A DNA stretch of 64,000 bases. Source: Rheinheimera nanhaiensis E407-8 (lineage in GTDB: Bacteria > Pseudomonadota > Gammaproteobacteria > Enterobacterales > Alteromonadaceae). Each line of letters starts with the position of its first letter. Position 1 is the first letter of the stretch. The stretch is taken from positions 1 to 64,000 of the forward strand of contig NZ_BAFK01000012.1 in the NCBI RefSeq assembly GCF_000296695.1, given 5' to 3'. The notes below the pieces were generated by a model. It saw only the letters and a program-made list of their open reading frames with translations. It made no database searches and was not told the origin of the DNA. Below are positions 30,197 through 40,569 of the stretch, one piece after another. Position numbers and translations under genes: made by a program.

Positions 30197-30204
30197 AGCC
30201 AGGT

Positions 30205-30220
30205 AGTGGTCAGACCTCTT
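30205..30220 (+). promoter_or_regulatory. FadR-like operator at the fadE start site
   Basis: AGTGGTCAGACCTCTT closely matches the E. coli FadR operator (core TGGTNNGACC). Its position over the predicted +1 fits repression in the absence of long-chain acyl-CoA, as for E. coli fad genes. No fadR gene is in the window. Confidence 0.65.
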
Positions 30221-30234
30221 ATCAGGAGCAAAAG

Positions 30235-32712
30235 ATGGAAGTGTTAATTCTCTGTGCGGTGCTTATCGCCGCTATTGGTGTACTGGCGTATAACCGCGCC
30301 AGCCTAACCATGTTTACTGCCGCCATTGCGGTAATACTGGCGCTGGGCAGTGCTTTTAATGTTGCAGGCACGTTAGCCTGGCTGGTGTTTTTAGTGATAG
30401 CCCTACCGTTAAATATTGCCGGTATCCGCCAGCAATATCTGACCAAACCGCTGCTTAACGTGTACCGCAAGATCATGCCGGAGATGTCCAGCACCGAAAA
30501 AGAAGCCATCGATGCCGGCACCACCTGGTGGGAAGCCGATTTATTCCGTGGCAACCCGGACTGGCATAAGATGCACAACTTCCCGGCGCCACGCTTAAGC
30601 GCAGAAGAGCAAGCCTTTTTAGATGGCCCGGTAGAAGAGCTGCTGGCGATGGTAGACGACTGGCACACCACGCACGAGCGTGCTGACCTGGCGCCCGAGG
30701 TCTATCAGTACCTGAAAGATAAAGGCTTCTTTGCCATGATCATCAAAAAAGAATACGGTGGTCTGGAGTTTTCCGCTTATGCCCAATCTTGTGTACTGCA
30801 AAAATTAACCAGTAAAAGTATGGTGTTATCAAGCATCGTCGGTGTACCTAACTCGTTAGGCCCGGGCGAGCTGCTACAGCACTATGGTACTGACGAGCAG
30901 AAAAACCACTATTTACCCCGCCTGGCCAAGGGCCTGGAAGTACCGTGCTTTGCGCTAACCAGCCCGGAAGCAGGCTCTGACGCCGGTGCTATTCCGGACA
31001 CTGGTGTTATTTGTAAGGGCGAGTGGGAAGGCAAAGAAGTGATTGGTATGCGCCTGACCTGGAACAAGCGTTACATCACGCTGGCGCCGATTGCTACGGT
31101 GCTGGGTTTAGCCTTTAAACTGTATGATCCGGAAAAATTACTCGGTGATAAAGAAGAGCTGGGTATTACCTGTGCCCTTATTCCGGTTACTACACCGGGC
31201 GTTAAAATTGGCCGTCGTCACTTCCCGCTGAACGTGCCGTTTCAAAATGGTCCGACTCAGGGCGAGAATATCTTTGTGCCGCTGGATTACATTATCGGTG
31301 GTGCCAAAATGGCCGGTCAGGGCTGGCGCATGCTGGTTGAGTGTCTGTCGGTAGGCCGTGCTATTACCCTGCCATCAAACAGTACCGGTGGTATTAAAGC
31401 CGTGGCGATGGCTACAGGTGCCTATGCCCGTATTCGCCGCCAGTTCAAACTGCCAATTGGTAAAATGGAAGGCGTCGAAGAAGCGATGGCACGTATCGGT
31501 GGTTATGCCTATATGGCTGATGCCTCTACCACCATGTCGGTGGGCTCAATTGATTTAGGTGAAAAGCCATCCGTTATTTCTGCCATTACCAAATACCATA
31601 TGACCGAGCGGATGCGCCAGGCCATTATTGACGCGATGGACGTACACGGTGGTAAAGGCATTTGTATGGGCCCGAACAACTACCTGGCCCGTGGCTATCA
31701 GGGTGCGCCTGTTGCCATCACGGTAGAGGGCGCTAACATTCTGACCCGTAACATGATTATTTATGGTCAGGGGGCTATCCGCTGCCATCCGTATGTACTG
31801 GCTGAGCTACAGGCAGCCCAGTTAGACGATCAGGGCGCAGCAGTCACCGCTTTTGATAAAGCGCTGTTTGGCCATATCGGCTTTGCTATCAGTAACTTCT
31901 TCCGTACCTTCTGGTTATCGTTCACCGGTGGTGCCTTTAGCAGCGCACCTTTTGCCGATGCCACCGCTAAGTACTACAAGCAAATGAACCGCTTCAGTGC
32001 AGCCTTAGCACTGATGTCAGACGTGGCCATGGGCACACTGGGCGGTGATTTAAAACGTCGCGAGCGGATTTCGGCCCGTCTGGGTGATATTTTAAGTATG
32101 TTGTACTTAACGTCAGCGGTGTTAAAGCGGTATAACGATGAAGGCCGTAAAGCGGAAGATTTACCGCTGGTACAGTGGGCCTGTGAAGACAACCTGGCCA
32201 AAGCCCAGCTGGCGTTAAATGAGTTATTTGATAATTTCCCGAACCGCGCAATCGGTGTCGTATTAAAACGTATCGTGTTCCCGTGGGGCCGCACCTTACG
32301 TAAAGCCTCTGACGTGGTCGAGCACAAAGTTGCCCGCATTATGCAAACTCCGGGGGAGGCGCGTAACCGTCTGGGCCACTTCCTGTACCTGAAAAACGAG
32401 CCATTAAACCAGTTAGGCTTAATGGAGCAGGCGTTAGCTGATATCCTCGCCGCAGAGCCTATCTTTGATAAAGTGGCCCATGCCGCCGGAAAACGCTTAC
32501 CGTTTTACCGCCTGAATGAGGTGGCGGAGTTGGGCTTGCAGTTAAAAGCCATTACTGAAGCTGAAGCTGAGCAACTGCGCACCGCAGAGCAAGGCCGCCT
32601 GTTTGCTATTAATGTCGACGACTTCGAGCCTGAGTACCTGGCCGCAGACAAAAGTTTACCGCAGCAAGGTGCCGGTGCCGTCGTTGGCAGCAAGAAGGTA
32701 AAAGCCGCTTAA
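30235..32712 (+). CDS. fadE: FadE-type acyl-CoA dehydrogenase
   Basis: An 825-residue acyl-CoA dehydrogenase of the FadE type (814 in E. coli), which introduces the first double bond in fatty acid beta-oxidation with FAD. The N-terminal region (residues 1-60) has membrane-associated helices. The dehydrogenase core follows (about 80-560) with [47 protein letters not shown] and [21 protein letters not shown] FadE-specific C-terminal domain ends the protein. AGGAG lies six bases before the ATG. Monocistronic with its own promoter, operator-like site and terminator. Confidence 0.95.
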   Translation: MEVLILCAVLIAAIGVLAYNRASLTMFTAAIAVILALGSAFNVAGTLAWLVFLVIALPLNIAGIRQQYLTKPLLNVYRKIMPEMSSTEKEAIDAGTTWWEADLFRGNPDWHKMHNFPAPRLSAEEQAFLDGPVEELLAMVDDWHTTHERADLAPEVYQYLKDKGFFAMIIKKEYGGLEFSAYAQSCVLQKLTSKSMVLSSIVGVPNSLGPGELLQHYGTDEQKNHYLPRLAKGLEVPCFALTSPEAGSDAGAIPDTGVICKGEWEGKEVIGMRLTWNKRYITLAPIATVLGLAFKLYDPEKLLGDKEELGITCALIPVTTPGVKIGRRHFPLNVPFQNGPTQGENIFVPLDYIIGGAKMAGQGWRMLVECLSVGRAITLPSNSTGGIKAVAMATGAYARIRRQFKLPIGKMEGVEEAMARIGGYAYMADASTTMSVGSIDLGEKPSVISAITKYHMTERMRQAIIDAMDVHGGKGICMGPNNYLARGYQGAPVAITVEGANILTRNMIIYGQGAIRCHPYVLAELQAAQLDDQGAAVTAFDKALFGHIGFAISNFFRTFWLSFTGGAFSSAPFADATAKYYKQMNRFSAALALMSDVAMGTLGGDLKRRERISARLGDILSMLYLTSAVLKRYNDEGRKAEDLPLVQWACEDNLAKAQLALNELFDNFPNRAIGVVLKRIVFPWGRTLRKASDVVEHKVARIMQTPGEARNRLGHFLYLKNEPLNQLGLMEQALADILAAEPIFDKVAHAAGKRLPFYRLNEVAELGLQLKAITEAEAEQLRTAEQGRLFAINVDDFEPEYLAADKSLPQQGAGAVVGSKKVKAA

Positions 32713-32741
32713 GCGCAATACCGACATCAAGCAACACAAAC

Positions 32742-32774
32742 AAAAACGCCGGCTAATAATGCCGGCGTTTTTTA
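32742..32774. terminator. Bidirectional terminator between fadE and the nuclease gene
   Basis: A twelve-pair stem AAAAACGCCGGC/GCCGGCGTTTTT with a seven-base loop lies between two convergent genes. It has T-runs in both directions. Confidence 0.92.
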
Positions 32775-32789
32775 TTGGCTTAGTTTTGC

Positions 32790-35372
32790 TTAGTCAAACT
32801 GCACCACCAACTCTGGCGAGCAACTACCGGTCGCTGGCTGGCAGATCTTGTACGTCACGCTATCGGCCATGGAGCGGAAGTTGTCGTTTACCCGGCCTGA
32901 CGGGTTTAAATCTCTTACTGCCACATCATCGCGATACAGCGTCAAGCCAGCGGCGTCACCACTCCAGCGCAATTGCACCAGGCTCATACCAAAGCGCGAC
33001 CTGACAGTACGCAGTAGCTCCAGGCTGACATCCAGTGGCGGAATAACCGCAGGTAAGTTAAGTGCTACGATCACCGGGTCGTGATCCGATGAGCGGTACG
33101 CATCCGGCGCGTAGAAATCCAGCTGCTGCTGTGGCGATTTAAACTCGACATTGTAATCCAGTGCTATTGGCTCATCGGCATTGATGTTCCACTTAGCCGC
33201 ATCAGCCAGATACTCTACCGCCAGATCGTTTAGCAGTGCATGATCGAGTGAACCCGATAAACCGGAGAACACGTAGCCATGGCTGGGTACCTTGCCCAGT
33301 ACCTCGAACACGTTCTGATAACCGGCTTGTGCCAGCGTGGTAATAGGATCTTCTTTGGCATAGGCGTTTAAGTCACCAATCACCAGTGCCGGCACATCGG
33401 CAAAATGCTCGGCGGCAAAGATACCGATAGCCTGGGCAGCACGGGTACGGCTTAAATTACAGTTACCCTGGCCATCGCCGGTATCAGGATCAGCCGCACC
33501 GCAGCCAGAGCCTTTAGATTTTAAGTGGTTTACCATCACGGCAAATTCAGCATCGTTCTCCAGCAGGCGGAACTGCTGCGCCAGCATCGGCCGGTTACGG
33601 CTATCATCAAATAAAGCCACGCCTTGCTCATCGACGGCTGAATTGCTGGAATCCAGCACTTGTAATGCCCCAGCTGGCGTCACTACATCGCTGCGGTATA
33701 TTAACCCCACCGCAATTTCGTCACTGCCTACCGGGCCTGCCGCGCTTACATACTGCCAGCCATCAATGCCTGAGGCCTGGCGTAACCCGGCCACCAGATC
33801 GGCAATCGCCGAGGTGTCGGCGTAGCCATCGTTTTCAATTTCCATCAGCCCTATCACACTGGCATCCAGTGCCACCATGGCAGAGAGAATTTTTGCGCGC
33901 TGGCGCTCAAACTCGGCGGCACTGTCTGCGCCGCGTGAGGTTGGGAAACCGCCACCTAAACCATCACCATTGAAGTAGTTAAGCACGTTAAAGCTGGCCA
34001 CTTTAACGTTACCCTCAGCGGCTAATTGCGGCGCAGCCGTACGGGGGTTAGCCGACACAAAGTTTGGTGCCTGTGTGGGCATAATGCGGTATTCATTAAA
34101 ACCGTAATGCAAAGTACCGGTTAAATTAATAACCGTATCGCCGCTGCGTACCGTGTTAGCGGCCGACAAACCGCCGGTTGGGTAAGGGACCACTGCCGGG
34201 TTTTGCTGGGTACTGGCATCGTCCAGTACAATTTTGTTCAGCGCATGCTGCTCTGCCAGCGCAATAGCCTCGGCACCTGGGGCAACCACTTGTGTTGGTG
34301 TATACCGTCGGCCATTGGCCAGGGTTAACTCGCCAAACCGGCCAAGGGTAAAGGTATCGTTTACTGTCAGCTCCTGCTCAAAGCGTACCAGCATGCCTTC
34401 ATGGGCTTCCAGCTCAGCTAAACTGGCTACCGGTAAAGTCAGCGGCGTCGGTGCAGGCAGTTCGCTGCTGCCACAATCTAAGCTGGCACTGATATTGGTT
34501 AGCTGGGTGTGGCCATTAAATTCCGCAACGGTGGCCAACAAACGCACGCGCTGGCCCTCTGCTACCGTTAGGTTACTGCTGTTCACATAAACAAACACAC
34601 CTTCAGAGGTGGCCGGATCGTTATCTTGTTCAGTGCCAACAGCCTGAATCGTGTAGCCACGCAGTCCCGGTAAGGTCTGGGTGACAACAGCTTCTACCTG
34701 CACCGTCTGGCCCAGTAACGGGCTGGCAAAGCCTGGCCCCTGAATGGCCGAAATCGGCGTAGCGGTAGCGCCACAGCTTAGCACCGGGTCCGGATCCGGT
34801 TCAGGATCAGTCGGGCCACCACCCTCACCGTTAAACAGGCCAATATCGCTAAAATCGTCCTGGGCAAACCCCAGCCATTGATCGGCTGGCTCAAAAGTAT
34901 CAAAGGGTTCCGTATCATAGCTTACAGCTGCGCGGCGCAACGTATCATTCGCCGTGGTAATGCTGCCGCTGCCCCAGGCCGAGCCTGGGTCAAACCCTAC
35001 CTGGCCAATGCTGTCTACTACTATGCCATTTTTGGTTAGGGTAATGGCATCGTCGCCATTCCATAAGCCAGCGCTGGTGGTCTGATCGGCCAAGGCGACC
35101 AGTTCCGGCGCCGCGCTGGCTGACGCAAATACGTAAACACCGCCGGGCGCCAGTTGGCCGTTTAATGCTACGCTAAAGCCGGCAGTGCTGCTGCCATTAA
35201 AAAACACGTTGATACGGTAATCGGCTAAATTAACGGTATCGCTGCCGGGGTTGTAAAATTCTAATGCTTTGTTGTTACCTGAACCTTCAACATATTCAGA
35301 GATAAATACCTGTGACGATACCGCCGGGGCCAGTAACATGGCGATGGTTGCTGATAGCATCCTGAGTTTCAT
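32790..35372 (-). CDS. ExeM/NucH-family secreted endonuclease
   Basis: An 860-residue extracellular nuclease. It has a signal peptide (MLSATIAMLLAPAVSSQ), a lamin-tail domain (about 20-160, VFISEYVEGSGNNKALEFYN), an acidic Pro/Asp linker (TDPEPDPDP), an OB-like region (about 200-440) and an endonuclease/exonuclease/phosphatase domain (about 455-775). Conserved residues of that last domain are in KVASFNVLNYF, GLMEIENDG, VNHLKSKGSG, VIGDLNAY and SSDHDPVIVALN. A fibronectin-like C-terminal domain follows. Relatives such as Shewanella ExeM degrade extracellular DNA in biofilms. No C-terminal sorting tag is seen. AAGGAG precedes the start. Confidence 0.9.
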   Translation of the reverse strand: MKLRMLSATIAMLLAPAVSSQVFISEYVEGSGNNKALEFYNPGSDTVNLADYRINVFFNGSSTAGFSVALNGQLAPGGVYVFASASAAPELVALADQTTSAGLWNGDDAITLTKNGIVVDSIGQVGFDPGSAWGSGSITTANDTLRRAAVSYDTEPFDTFEPADQWLGFAQDDFSDIGLFNGEGGGPTDPEPDPDPVLSCGATATPISAIQGPGFASPLLGQTVQVEAVVTQTLPGLRGYTIQAVGTEQDNDPATSEGVFVYVNSSNLTVAEGQRVRLLATVAEFNGHTQLTNISASLDCGSSELPAPTPLTLPVASLAELEAHEGMLVRFEQELTVNDTFTLGRFGELTLANGRRYTPTQVVAPGAEAIALAEQHALNKIVLDDASTQQNPAVVPYPTGGLSAANTVRSGDTVINLTGTLHYGFNEYRIMPTQAPNFVSANPRTAAPQLAAEGNVKVASFNVLNYFNGDGLGGGFPTSRGADSAAEFERQRAKILSAMVALDASVIGLMEIENDGYADTSAIADLVAGLRQASGIDGWQYVSAAGPVGSDEIAVGLIYRSDVVTPAGALQVLDSSNSAVDEQGVALFDDSRNRPMLAQQFRLLENDAEFAVMVNHLKSKGSGCGAADPDTGDGQGNCNLSRTRAAQAIGIFAAEHFADVPALVIGDLNAYAKEDPITTLAQAGYQNVFEVLGKVPSHGYVFSGLSGSLDHALLNDLAVEYLADAAKWNINADEPIALDYNVEFKSPQQQLDFYAPDAYRSSDHDPVIVALNLPAVIPPLDVSLELLRTVRSRFGMSLVQLRWSGDAAGLTLYRDDVAVRDLNPSGRVNDNFRSMADSVTYKICQPATGSCSPELVVQFD

Positions 35373-35653
35373 TATTGCTCCTTGGAGTTGTTATTAGGGT
35401 TATTGTTATCGTGCTGTGTTGTTTAGGGCAGTCGAATATAAAACGCTTTTATGGCAGATTCATTAACTTTGGTTAAATATTGTCAGGTTTTTTTTGACAT
35501 AAATTCGTCAAATAAATTTACAGTTATACAAGTGATTGTTTTACAACATAGCCGCTTTTATTTAGCCACCCAGACAGCTAAATTTATACACGGCTATTCC
35601 TTTCAGCACCTAATTGGGCTTTACTGTTAGCCTTATTCATAACGGAGCGACAT

Positions 35654-35935
35654 ATGTTTAAAGTAAACCAGTATTTTGACGGCAAAGTGGCCTCAATCGC
35701 CTTTGCCGGTGAGCAACTCCCTGCCACCGTTGGCGTAATGGCACCGGGCGAATATGAATTTAGCACCAGCCAACATGAAGTGATGACGGTAATAAGCGGC
35801 GCCTTAACGGTATTGCTACCCGGCGCAGCAGGTTGGCAAACCTTTAGCCGCGGCCAGCACTTTGACGTGCCGGCCAACAGCAAATTTCAGTTGCAGGTGG
35901 CCGTTGATACCGCGTACCTTTGCACCTACGCCTGA
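35654..35935 (+). CDS. ppnP: Pyrimidine/purine nucleoside phosphorylase PpnP
   Basis: A 93-residue cupin-fold enzyme (formerly YaiE, DUF1255) that phosphorolyses several nucleosides. Typical segments are [41 protein letters not shown] and [15 protein letters not shown]. It has full family length. The ABC transporter gene begins 20 bases later. Confidence 0.94.
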   Translation: MFKVNQYFDGKVASIAFAGEQLPATVGVMAPGEYEFSTSQHEVMTVISGALTVLLPGAAGWQTFSRGQHFDVPANSKFQLQVAVDTAYLCTYA

Positions 35936-35955
35936 TACCAGTTCAAGGATTAACC

Positions 35956-37758
35956 ATGCGCGGTATGCGCTCTGCGGCGAAACAACCTGAGCCCAGCAAA
36001 CGCCCCGGGGCAACCAGCCTGAAGCAAACCCTGGCCATGCTATGGCCATATTTGTGGCAGTTTAAATACCGTGTGCTGCTGGCGCTGCTGGCACTGGTTG
36101 GCGCCAAAGCCGCCGTGCTGTTAATGCCAGTGGCGCTTAAATACATTGTCGATGCACTGGACGGCGGCCAGCAAGCCTTGTTGGTGCTGCCGGTGGCGCT
36201 GTTACTGCTGTACGGCGGCCTGCGCTTTGCCGGGGTGTTTTTCGGTGAAGTGCGCGATGCACTATTTGGCCGGGTAACCGAACATGCAATGCGTAAACTC
36301 GGGCTCAGGGTATTTCAGCACCTGCACAGCTTAGAGCTGGCCTTTCATCTGGACCGCCAAACCGGCGGCATCAGCCGTGATATTGAGCGTGGCACCAATG
36401 GCTTAAGCTTTTTGATGCGCTTTTTAATGTTTAATATCGCGCCGACGTTGTTTGAAATTCTGGCCGTCGCGGTTATTTTCGCCGCCCTGTTCTCCCCGCT
36501 GTATTCACTGGTGACCGTGCTGGCAGTGGGCATCTATATCTTTTTTACGGTGGTGATTACCGAGTGGCGTAATAAATATACCCGTGAAGCCAACCAGGCC
36601 GATAACACCACCAATAGCCGTGCCATCGACAGCCTGTTGAACTATGAGACAGTAAAATACTTTAATAATGAGCAGTACGAAGCCAATACCTACGACAGCT
36701 TTTTAGCCAAATGGGAGCAAGCCCGGTTAAAAAACCGCCTAAGCCTGCTGGCGTTAAACTCGGGCCAGGCGCTGATTATCGCCGCGGCCATTACCGCGCT
36801 AATGTGGCTGGCCGCTGACGAAGTGGTGAATAACGCGCTTACGCTGGGCGATTTGGTGATGGTGAATGCCTATATGATCCAGCTGTTTTTACCGCTGAAT
36901 TTTTTAGGTTTTGTTTACCGCGAAATCCGCCGTGCTTTAACAGATTTAGAAAATATGTTGGGGCTACTTAAGCGCCAGCCTGCCATCACCGATACCCCGG
37001 GCGCCAGGCCGCTGCAGCTAACTCAGGGCGAGATCCGCTTTGAGCAGGTGTCATTTGCCTATCAGCCCGCGCGGCCTATATTGCACCAGCTCAGTTTTAC
37101 TGTGCCGGCCGGCAGCAAAGTCGCCGTGGTCGGCGCCAGCGGGGCCGGTAAAAGCACCTTGTCCCGGCTGTTGTATCGCTTTTACCCCATTAGCGCCGGT
37201 GCCATTTATATTGATGGCCAGGACATCAGCAAGGTGACACTGGACAGCCTGCGCCAGGCCATTGCCATAGTGCCGCAAGATACGGTGCTGTTTAACAGCA
37301 GCATCCGCGACAATATCCGCTATGGCCGCCCTGATGCCAGTGAGGCGGAGATTGATCAGGCGATTAAGCTGGCGCACCTGCGCCACTTTATCGACAGCCT
37401 GCCACAGGGTGATGCTACTTTAGTAGGCGAGCGCGGTTTAAAAGTGTCTGGCGGGGAAAAGCAGCGTATCGCCATCGCCCGTGCCATGCTTAAAGGCTCG
37501 CCGATATTGGTATTTGACGAGGCCACCTCAGCGCTCGACTCCGCCTCAGAGCAGGCCATTTTACACGCCATGCGCGAGGTCAGTCGTAATCACACCAGCC
37601 TGGTCATTGCCCACCGGCTGTCAACCATTACCGATGCCGACACTATTATTGTGCTAAAAAACGGCCAACTGGCCGAACAGGGTAAACACGATGCGTTACT
37701 CGCCGCCAACGGCGAGTACGCCCGTATGTGGCAGCTGCAGCAAAAGCAGCAGCACTAA
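35956..37758 (+). CDS. Atm1/HMT1-type ABC exporter (fused permease and ATPase)
   Basis: A 600-residue half-transporter with six membrane helices (about residues 35-310) and a C-terminal ATPase. Walker A is GASGAGKSTLSR, the Q-loop is IAIVPQDTVLF, the signature is VSGGEKQRIAIARAM, Walker B is ILVFDEATSALD and the H-loop is VIAHRLSTI. The membrane part (EVRDALFGRVTEHAMRKLG, RDIERGTNGLSFLMRF) resembles the Atm1/ABCB7/HMT1 subgroup, which exports glutathione conjugates or heavy-metal/sulfur species, rather than MsbA. The start with AAGGA six bases upstream is preferred to a longer frame overlapping ppnP. Confidence 0.9.
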   Translation: MRGMRSAAKQPEPSKRPGATSLKQTLAMLWPYLWQFKYRVLLALLALVGAKAAVLLMPVALKYIVDALDGGQQALLVLPVALLLLYGGLRFAGVFFGEVRDALFGRVTEHAMRKLGLRVFQHLHSLELAFHLDRQTGGISRDIERGTNGLSFLMRFLMFNIAPTLFEILAVAVIFAALFSPLYSLVTVLAVGIYIFFTVVITEWRNKYTREANQADNTTNSRAIDSLLNYETVKYFNNEQYEANTYDSFLAKWEQARLKNRLSLLALNSGQALIIAAAITALMWLAADEVVNNALTLGDLVMVNAYMIQLFLPLNFLGFVYREIRRALTDLENMLGLLKRQPAITDTPGARPLQLTQGEIRFEQVSFAYQPARPILHQLSFTVPAGSKVAVVGASGAGKSTLSRLLYRFYPISAGAIYIDGQDISKVTLDSLRQAIAIVPQDTVLFNSSIRDNIRYGRPDASEAEIDQAIKLAHLRHFIDSLPQGDATLVGERGLKVSGGEKQRIAIARAMLKGSPILVFDEATSALDSASEQAILHAMREVSRNHTSLVIAHRLSTITDADTIIVLKNGQLAEQGKHDALLAANGEYARMWQLQQKQQH

Positions 37759-37839
37759 AACCCGGCTGCCTGGCTTGCCCGCGACAGACTGACTATACTG
37801 GCAACGCTAATTACAATAACACCTTCACAGGGGATCACG

Positions 37840-39678
37840 ATGACACCTTTTAAACTTTCGCTGACAGCCGCCTTAGTAGGGTCAGCGCTGTTACTGGCCG
37901 GCTGTGGCGAAAAGCAGCAAGCCACCACGCCCGCCAAAGCGGAGCAGCGCGCCTTAACTGAAGCTGATGCGCTGGCGTTTTTAGCAGAAACCGAGACCAA
38001 GCTGGTACAGCTGTATAAAGAGTCCAACCGCGCCGAATGGATTTATGCCAACTTTATTACCGAAGATACCGCCTCGTTAGCCGCCGATGTTAACGAAAAA
38101 CTCACTGTAGAAATGGTCAACCTGGCCAGCGCTGCGGCAAAATTTGATCAGGTAGCCTTATCAGCCGACAGCCGGCGCAAGCTGGACAAACTCAAACTGG
38201 CGCTAACCTTACCGGCACCACAGGATGCAGCGAAAACCGCCGAAATGGCAAAAATTGTCGCAGAACTGGGCGGCATGTACGGCAAAGGTAAATATTGCAA
38301 AGCCGATGGCAGCTGTTTATCGCTTGGTGAAATGTCGGCCATTATGGCCAGCAGCCGCGATTATGACGAACAACTGGAGATGTGGCAGGGCTGGCGTGAA
38401 ATCAGCAAACCGATGCGGCCACTGTACAGCCGCTTAATAGAACTGACCAATGAAGGTGCCAGAGAACTCGGTTATGCCGACACCGGCGCCATGTGGCGCT
38501 CTAAATACGATATGCCGGCCGATGACTTTGCCAAAGAGCTAGACCGCGTCTGGGGCCAGGTAAAGCCGCTGTATGAGTCTTTGCATTGCCATGTGCGCAG
38601 CAAGTTATCTGCGCACTACGGCGCCGATAAAGTGGCGCTGGATAAACCGATCCCGGCGCATCTGCTGGGCAATATGTGGGCACAAAGCTGGGGCAATATT
38701 TATGATTTAGTCGCCCCGCAAGATGCCGATCCCGGTTATGACGTTACCGAACTACTGGCCAAACATAACTATGACGAAATAAAAATGGTCAAAGGCGCCG
38801 AAGCCTTCTTTACCTCGTTAGGTTTTGCGCCGTTGCCGGAGACCTTTTATCAGCGTTCGCTATTTACCAAACCGCGTGATCGCGACGTAGAGTGCCATGC
38901 CTCGGCCTGGGACTTAGACGCCAAAGACGACTTACGCATTAAAATGTGTATTCAGCGCACCGGCGAAGAGTTCTCGGTTATTCACCATGAGCTGGGGCAT
39001 AACTTCTATCAGCGCGCCTATAAAGACCAGCCGGTGTATTATCAGGAAAGCGCTAACGACGGCTTCCACGAAGCCATTGGCGATACCATTGCCCTGTCGG
39101 TAACACCGGATTATCTGCAGCAAATTGGCCTGCTGGATAAGGTGCCGGATGAAAGCAAAGACATCGGCCTGCTGCTGAAAATGGCGATGGATAAAATTGC
39201 CTTCGTGCCCTTTGGTTTGTTAGTTGATCAGTGGCGCTGGCAGGTATTTAACGGCCAGATCACGCCGGAGCAATATAACCAAAGCTGGTGGCAATTGCGT
39301 GAAAAGTACCAGGGCGTAGCCGCGCCAATCGCCCGCACTGAAGCCGATTTTGACCCGGGTGCCAAGTACCATGTGCCGGGCAATGTGCCTTATACCCGCT
39401 ATTTCTTAGCGCATATTTTGCAGTTCCAGTTCCACAAGGCATTGTGTGATATCGCCGGTAACGAAGGTGCCGTGCACCGCTGCTCGATTTACAACAGCAA
39501 AGAAGCCGGCAGCAACCTTAACCAGATGCTGGAAATGGGTTCCAGCCAGCCCTGGCAGCAAGCACTGGAGGTAGTCACCGGCAAGCCGGAAATGGACGCC
39601 ACTGCCATTCTGGATTACTTCGCCCCGCTGCAAGCTTATTTAGATGAGCAAAACAAAGGGCTGCAGTGCGGCTGGTAA
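37840..39678 (+). CDS. M2-family metallopeptidase (ACE-like), lipoprotein
   Basis: A 612-residue bacterial relative of angiotensin-converting enzyme, a zinc peptidyl-dipeptidase. It has a lipoprotein signal with lipobox LLAGCGE (Cys at about 22), so the enzyme is envelope-anchored. The zinc site is HHELGH at about residues 385-390, followed by the third ligand Glu in ANDGFHEAIGD. Conserved M2 segments MWRSKYDMP, LLGNMWAQSWGNIYD and PYTRYFLAHILQFQFH are intact. A terminator follows. Confidence 0.94.
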   Translation: MTPFKLSLTAALVGSALLLAGCGEKQQATTPAKAEQRALTEADALAFLAETETKLVQLYKESNRAEWIYANFITEDTASLAADVNEKLTVEMVNLASAAAKFDQVALSADSRRKLDKLKLALTLPAPQDAAKTAEMAKIVAELGGMYGKGKYCKADGSCLSLGEMSAIMASSRDYDEQLEMWQGWREISKPMRPLYSRLIELTNEGARELGYADTGAMWRSKYDMPADDFAKELDRVWGQVKPLYESLHCHVRSKLSAHYGADKVALDKPIPAHLLGNMWAQSWGNIYDLVAPQDADPGYDVTELLAKHNYDEIKMVKGAEAFFTSLGFAPLPETFYQRSLFTKPRDRDVECHASAWDLDAKDDLRIKMCIQRTGEEFSVIHHELGHNFYQRAYKDQPVYYQESANDGFHEAIGDTIALSVTPDYLQQIGLLDKVPDESKDIGLLLKMAMDKIAFVPFGLLVDQWRWQVFNGQITPEQYNQSWWQLREKYQGVAAPIARTEADFDPGAKYHVPGNVPYTRYFLAHILQFQFHKALCDIAGNEGAVHRCSIYNSKEAGSNLNQMLEMGSSQPWQQALEVVTGKPEMDATAILDYFAPLQAYLDEQNKGLQCGW

Positions 39679-39692
39679 CCTGGCAGCATTAA

Positions 39693-39726
39693 AAAACCAA
39701 GCCCGCGCAAGCGGGCTTTTGGTTTT
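39693..39726. terminator. Bidirectional terminator after the M2 peptidase gene
   Basis: A long stem with AAAACCAA/TTGGTTTT outside and GCCCGC/GCGGGC inside closes on a GCAA tetraloop. T-runs in both directions suit the convergent neighbours. Confidence 0.92.
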
Positions 39727-39742
39727 AGAAACTTATCACTTG

Positions 39743-39973
39743 TTAACGATTGCTCTTTAGCTTCCTTGCAATCCAATAGAACATTAAGCTAATTATCACT
39801 GACCACACCAGATAGGCAGGCAATGTCGTCTGTAGCATCAATAGGCCGCTTTCAACCCGCTGCTCTTCCACTAAAAACGGCGTTGCCTGTTGGTTAAAGG
39901 AATAATTAAAAATAAAAAAGCATACGATAAAATTCAACAATGTTAAGCCGGTATATACCAACAGTGTTTTCAT
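39743..39973 (-). CDS. Small two-helix membrane protein, possible partner of the Tae4-like protein
   Basis: A 76-residue protein with two hydrophobic helices (about residues 4-25 and 50-71) joined by a 25-residue polar loop and ending in basic residues (RKLKSNR). No family is recognised. It starts seven bases after the stop of the Tae4-like gene and has no close ribosome site of its own (a GGGAGG lies about 15 bases upstream), so it is probably translated by coupling. By position it could be an immunity or accessory protein, which is inference. It lies in an AT-rich stretch unlike its neighbours. Confidence 0.6.
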   Translation of the reverse strand: MKTLLVYTGLTLLNFIVCFFIFNYSFNQQATPFLVEEQRVESGLLMLQTTLPAYLVWSVIISLMFYWIARKLKSNR

Positions 39974-39980
39974 AGGCTGA

Positions 39981-40490
39981 TTATTTCACCTCCCAAAACC
40001 AAATTTCTTTTGCCTGATTTAAGTCACTTACCCGACCGAAAAACTCCAGAATGCTGCGCGTAAACATAGAAGAACTGGTTATCCGATCCTTGTTCCACAA
40101 ATCGATATTATCTCCACTTCGATTGGCAAAAGACTCATTACCCCGAGTCCAATAATCTTTGAAAAAAATAATGCCGGTACGGCCTTCTAGTTTTTCCTGA
40201 AATTCAGCAGGCAAAATGCTTTCTCGCTGTCCAAGCCCCTTTATGTTGCTTTTGAACAACCAGTCTGCCATTTGCTCGGCCAGTAAAATATGTTTCATCC
40301 CTGCATGAGACCAGCATTTGTTCGCTCCGGAACTTGCTGTGGAAACCCCGGAGCGTATCAAAGCTTCGCTAAGTAAAATCGCGCAGTAATCGCTAAAAGG
40401 CTGCGAATTATGCTGCTGTTTATTAAAGCACCTTCCCTTGATCTCATTTTTGGTTGGAAAATCTGACCATAGCTTTTCGAAATTCAACAT
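39981..40490 (-). CDS. Tae4-like amidase-fold protein lacking the catalytic histidine
   Basis: A 169-residue protein resembling type VI amidase effector 4 (Tae4), an NlpC/P60-like enzyme that cuts the D-Glu-mDAP bond of peptidoglycan. Family marks are LWSDFP at the start, the nucleophile helix DYCAILLSEALIRSG, HAGMKHILLAEQMADWL, GRTGIIFFKDYW, and the ending AKEIWFWEV. In the GHIDLW-type motif that carries the catalytic histidine, this protein has SGDNIDLWNK, with Asn in place of His, so activity is doubtful. No signal peptide and no type VI genes are nearby. GGGAG lies six bases before the chosen ATG. Codon and base composition are AT-rich, which suggests acquisition. Confidence 0.7.
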   Translation of the reverse strand: MLNFEKLWSDFPTKNEIKGRCFNKQQHNSQPFSDYCAILLSEALIRSGVSTASSGANKCWSHAGMKHILLAEQMADWLFKSNIKGLGQRESILPAEFQEKLEGRTGIIFFKDYWTRGNESFANRSGDNIDLWNKDRITSSSMFTRSILEFFGRVSDLNQAKEIWFWEVK

Positions 40491-40569
40491 ATAGACTCCC
40501 TGCCTGTTTATTCCATACTGCATTTTTCTGTAGACGGCTAAATTAGCTAACAACACCCAGTCAATCAAC

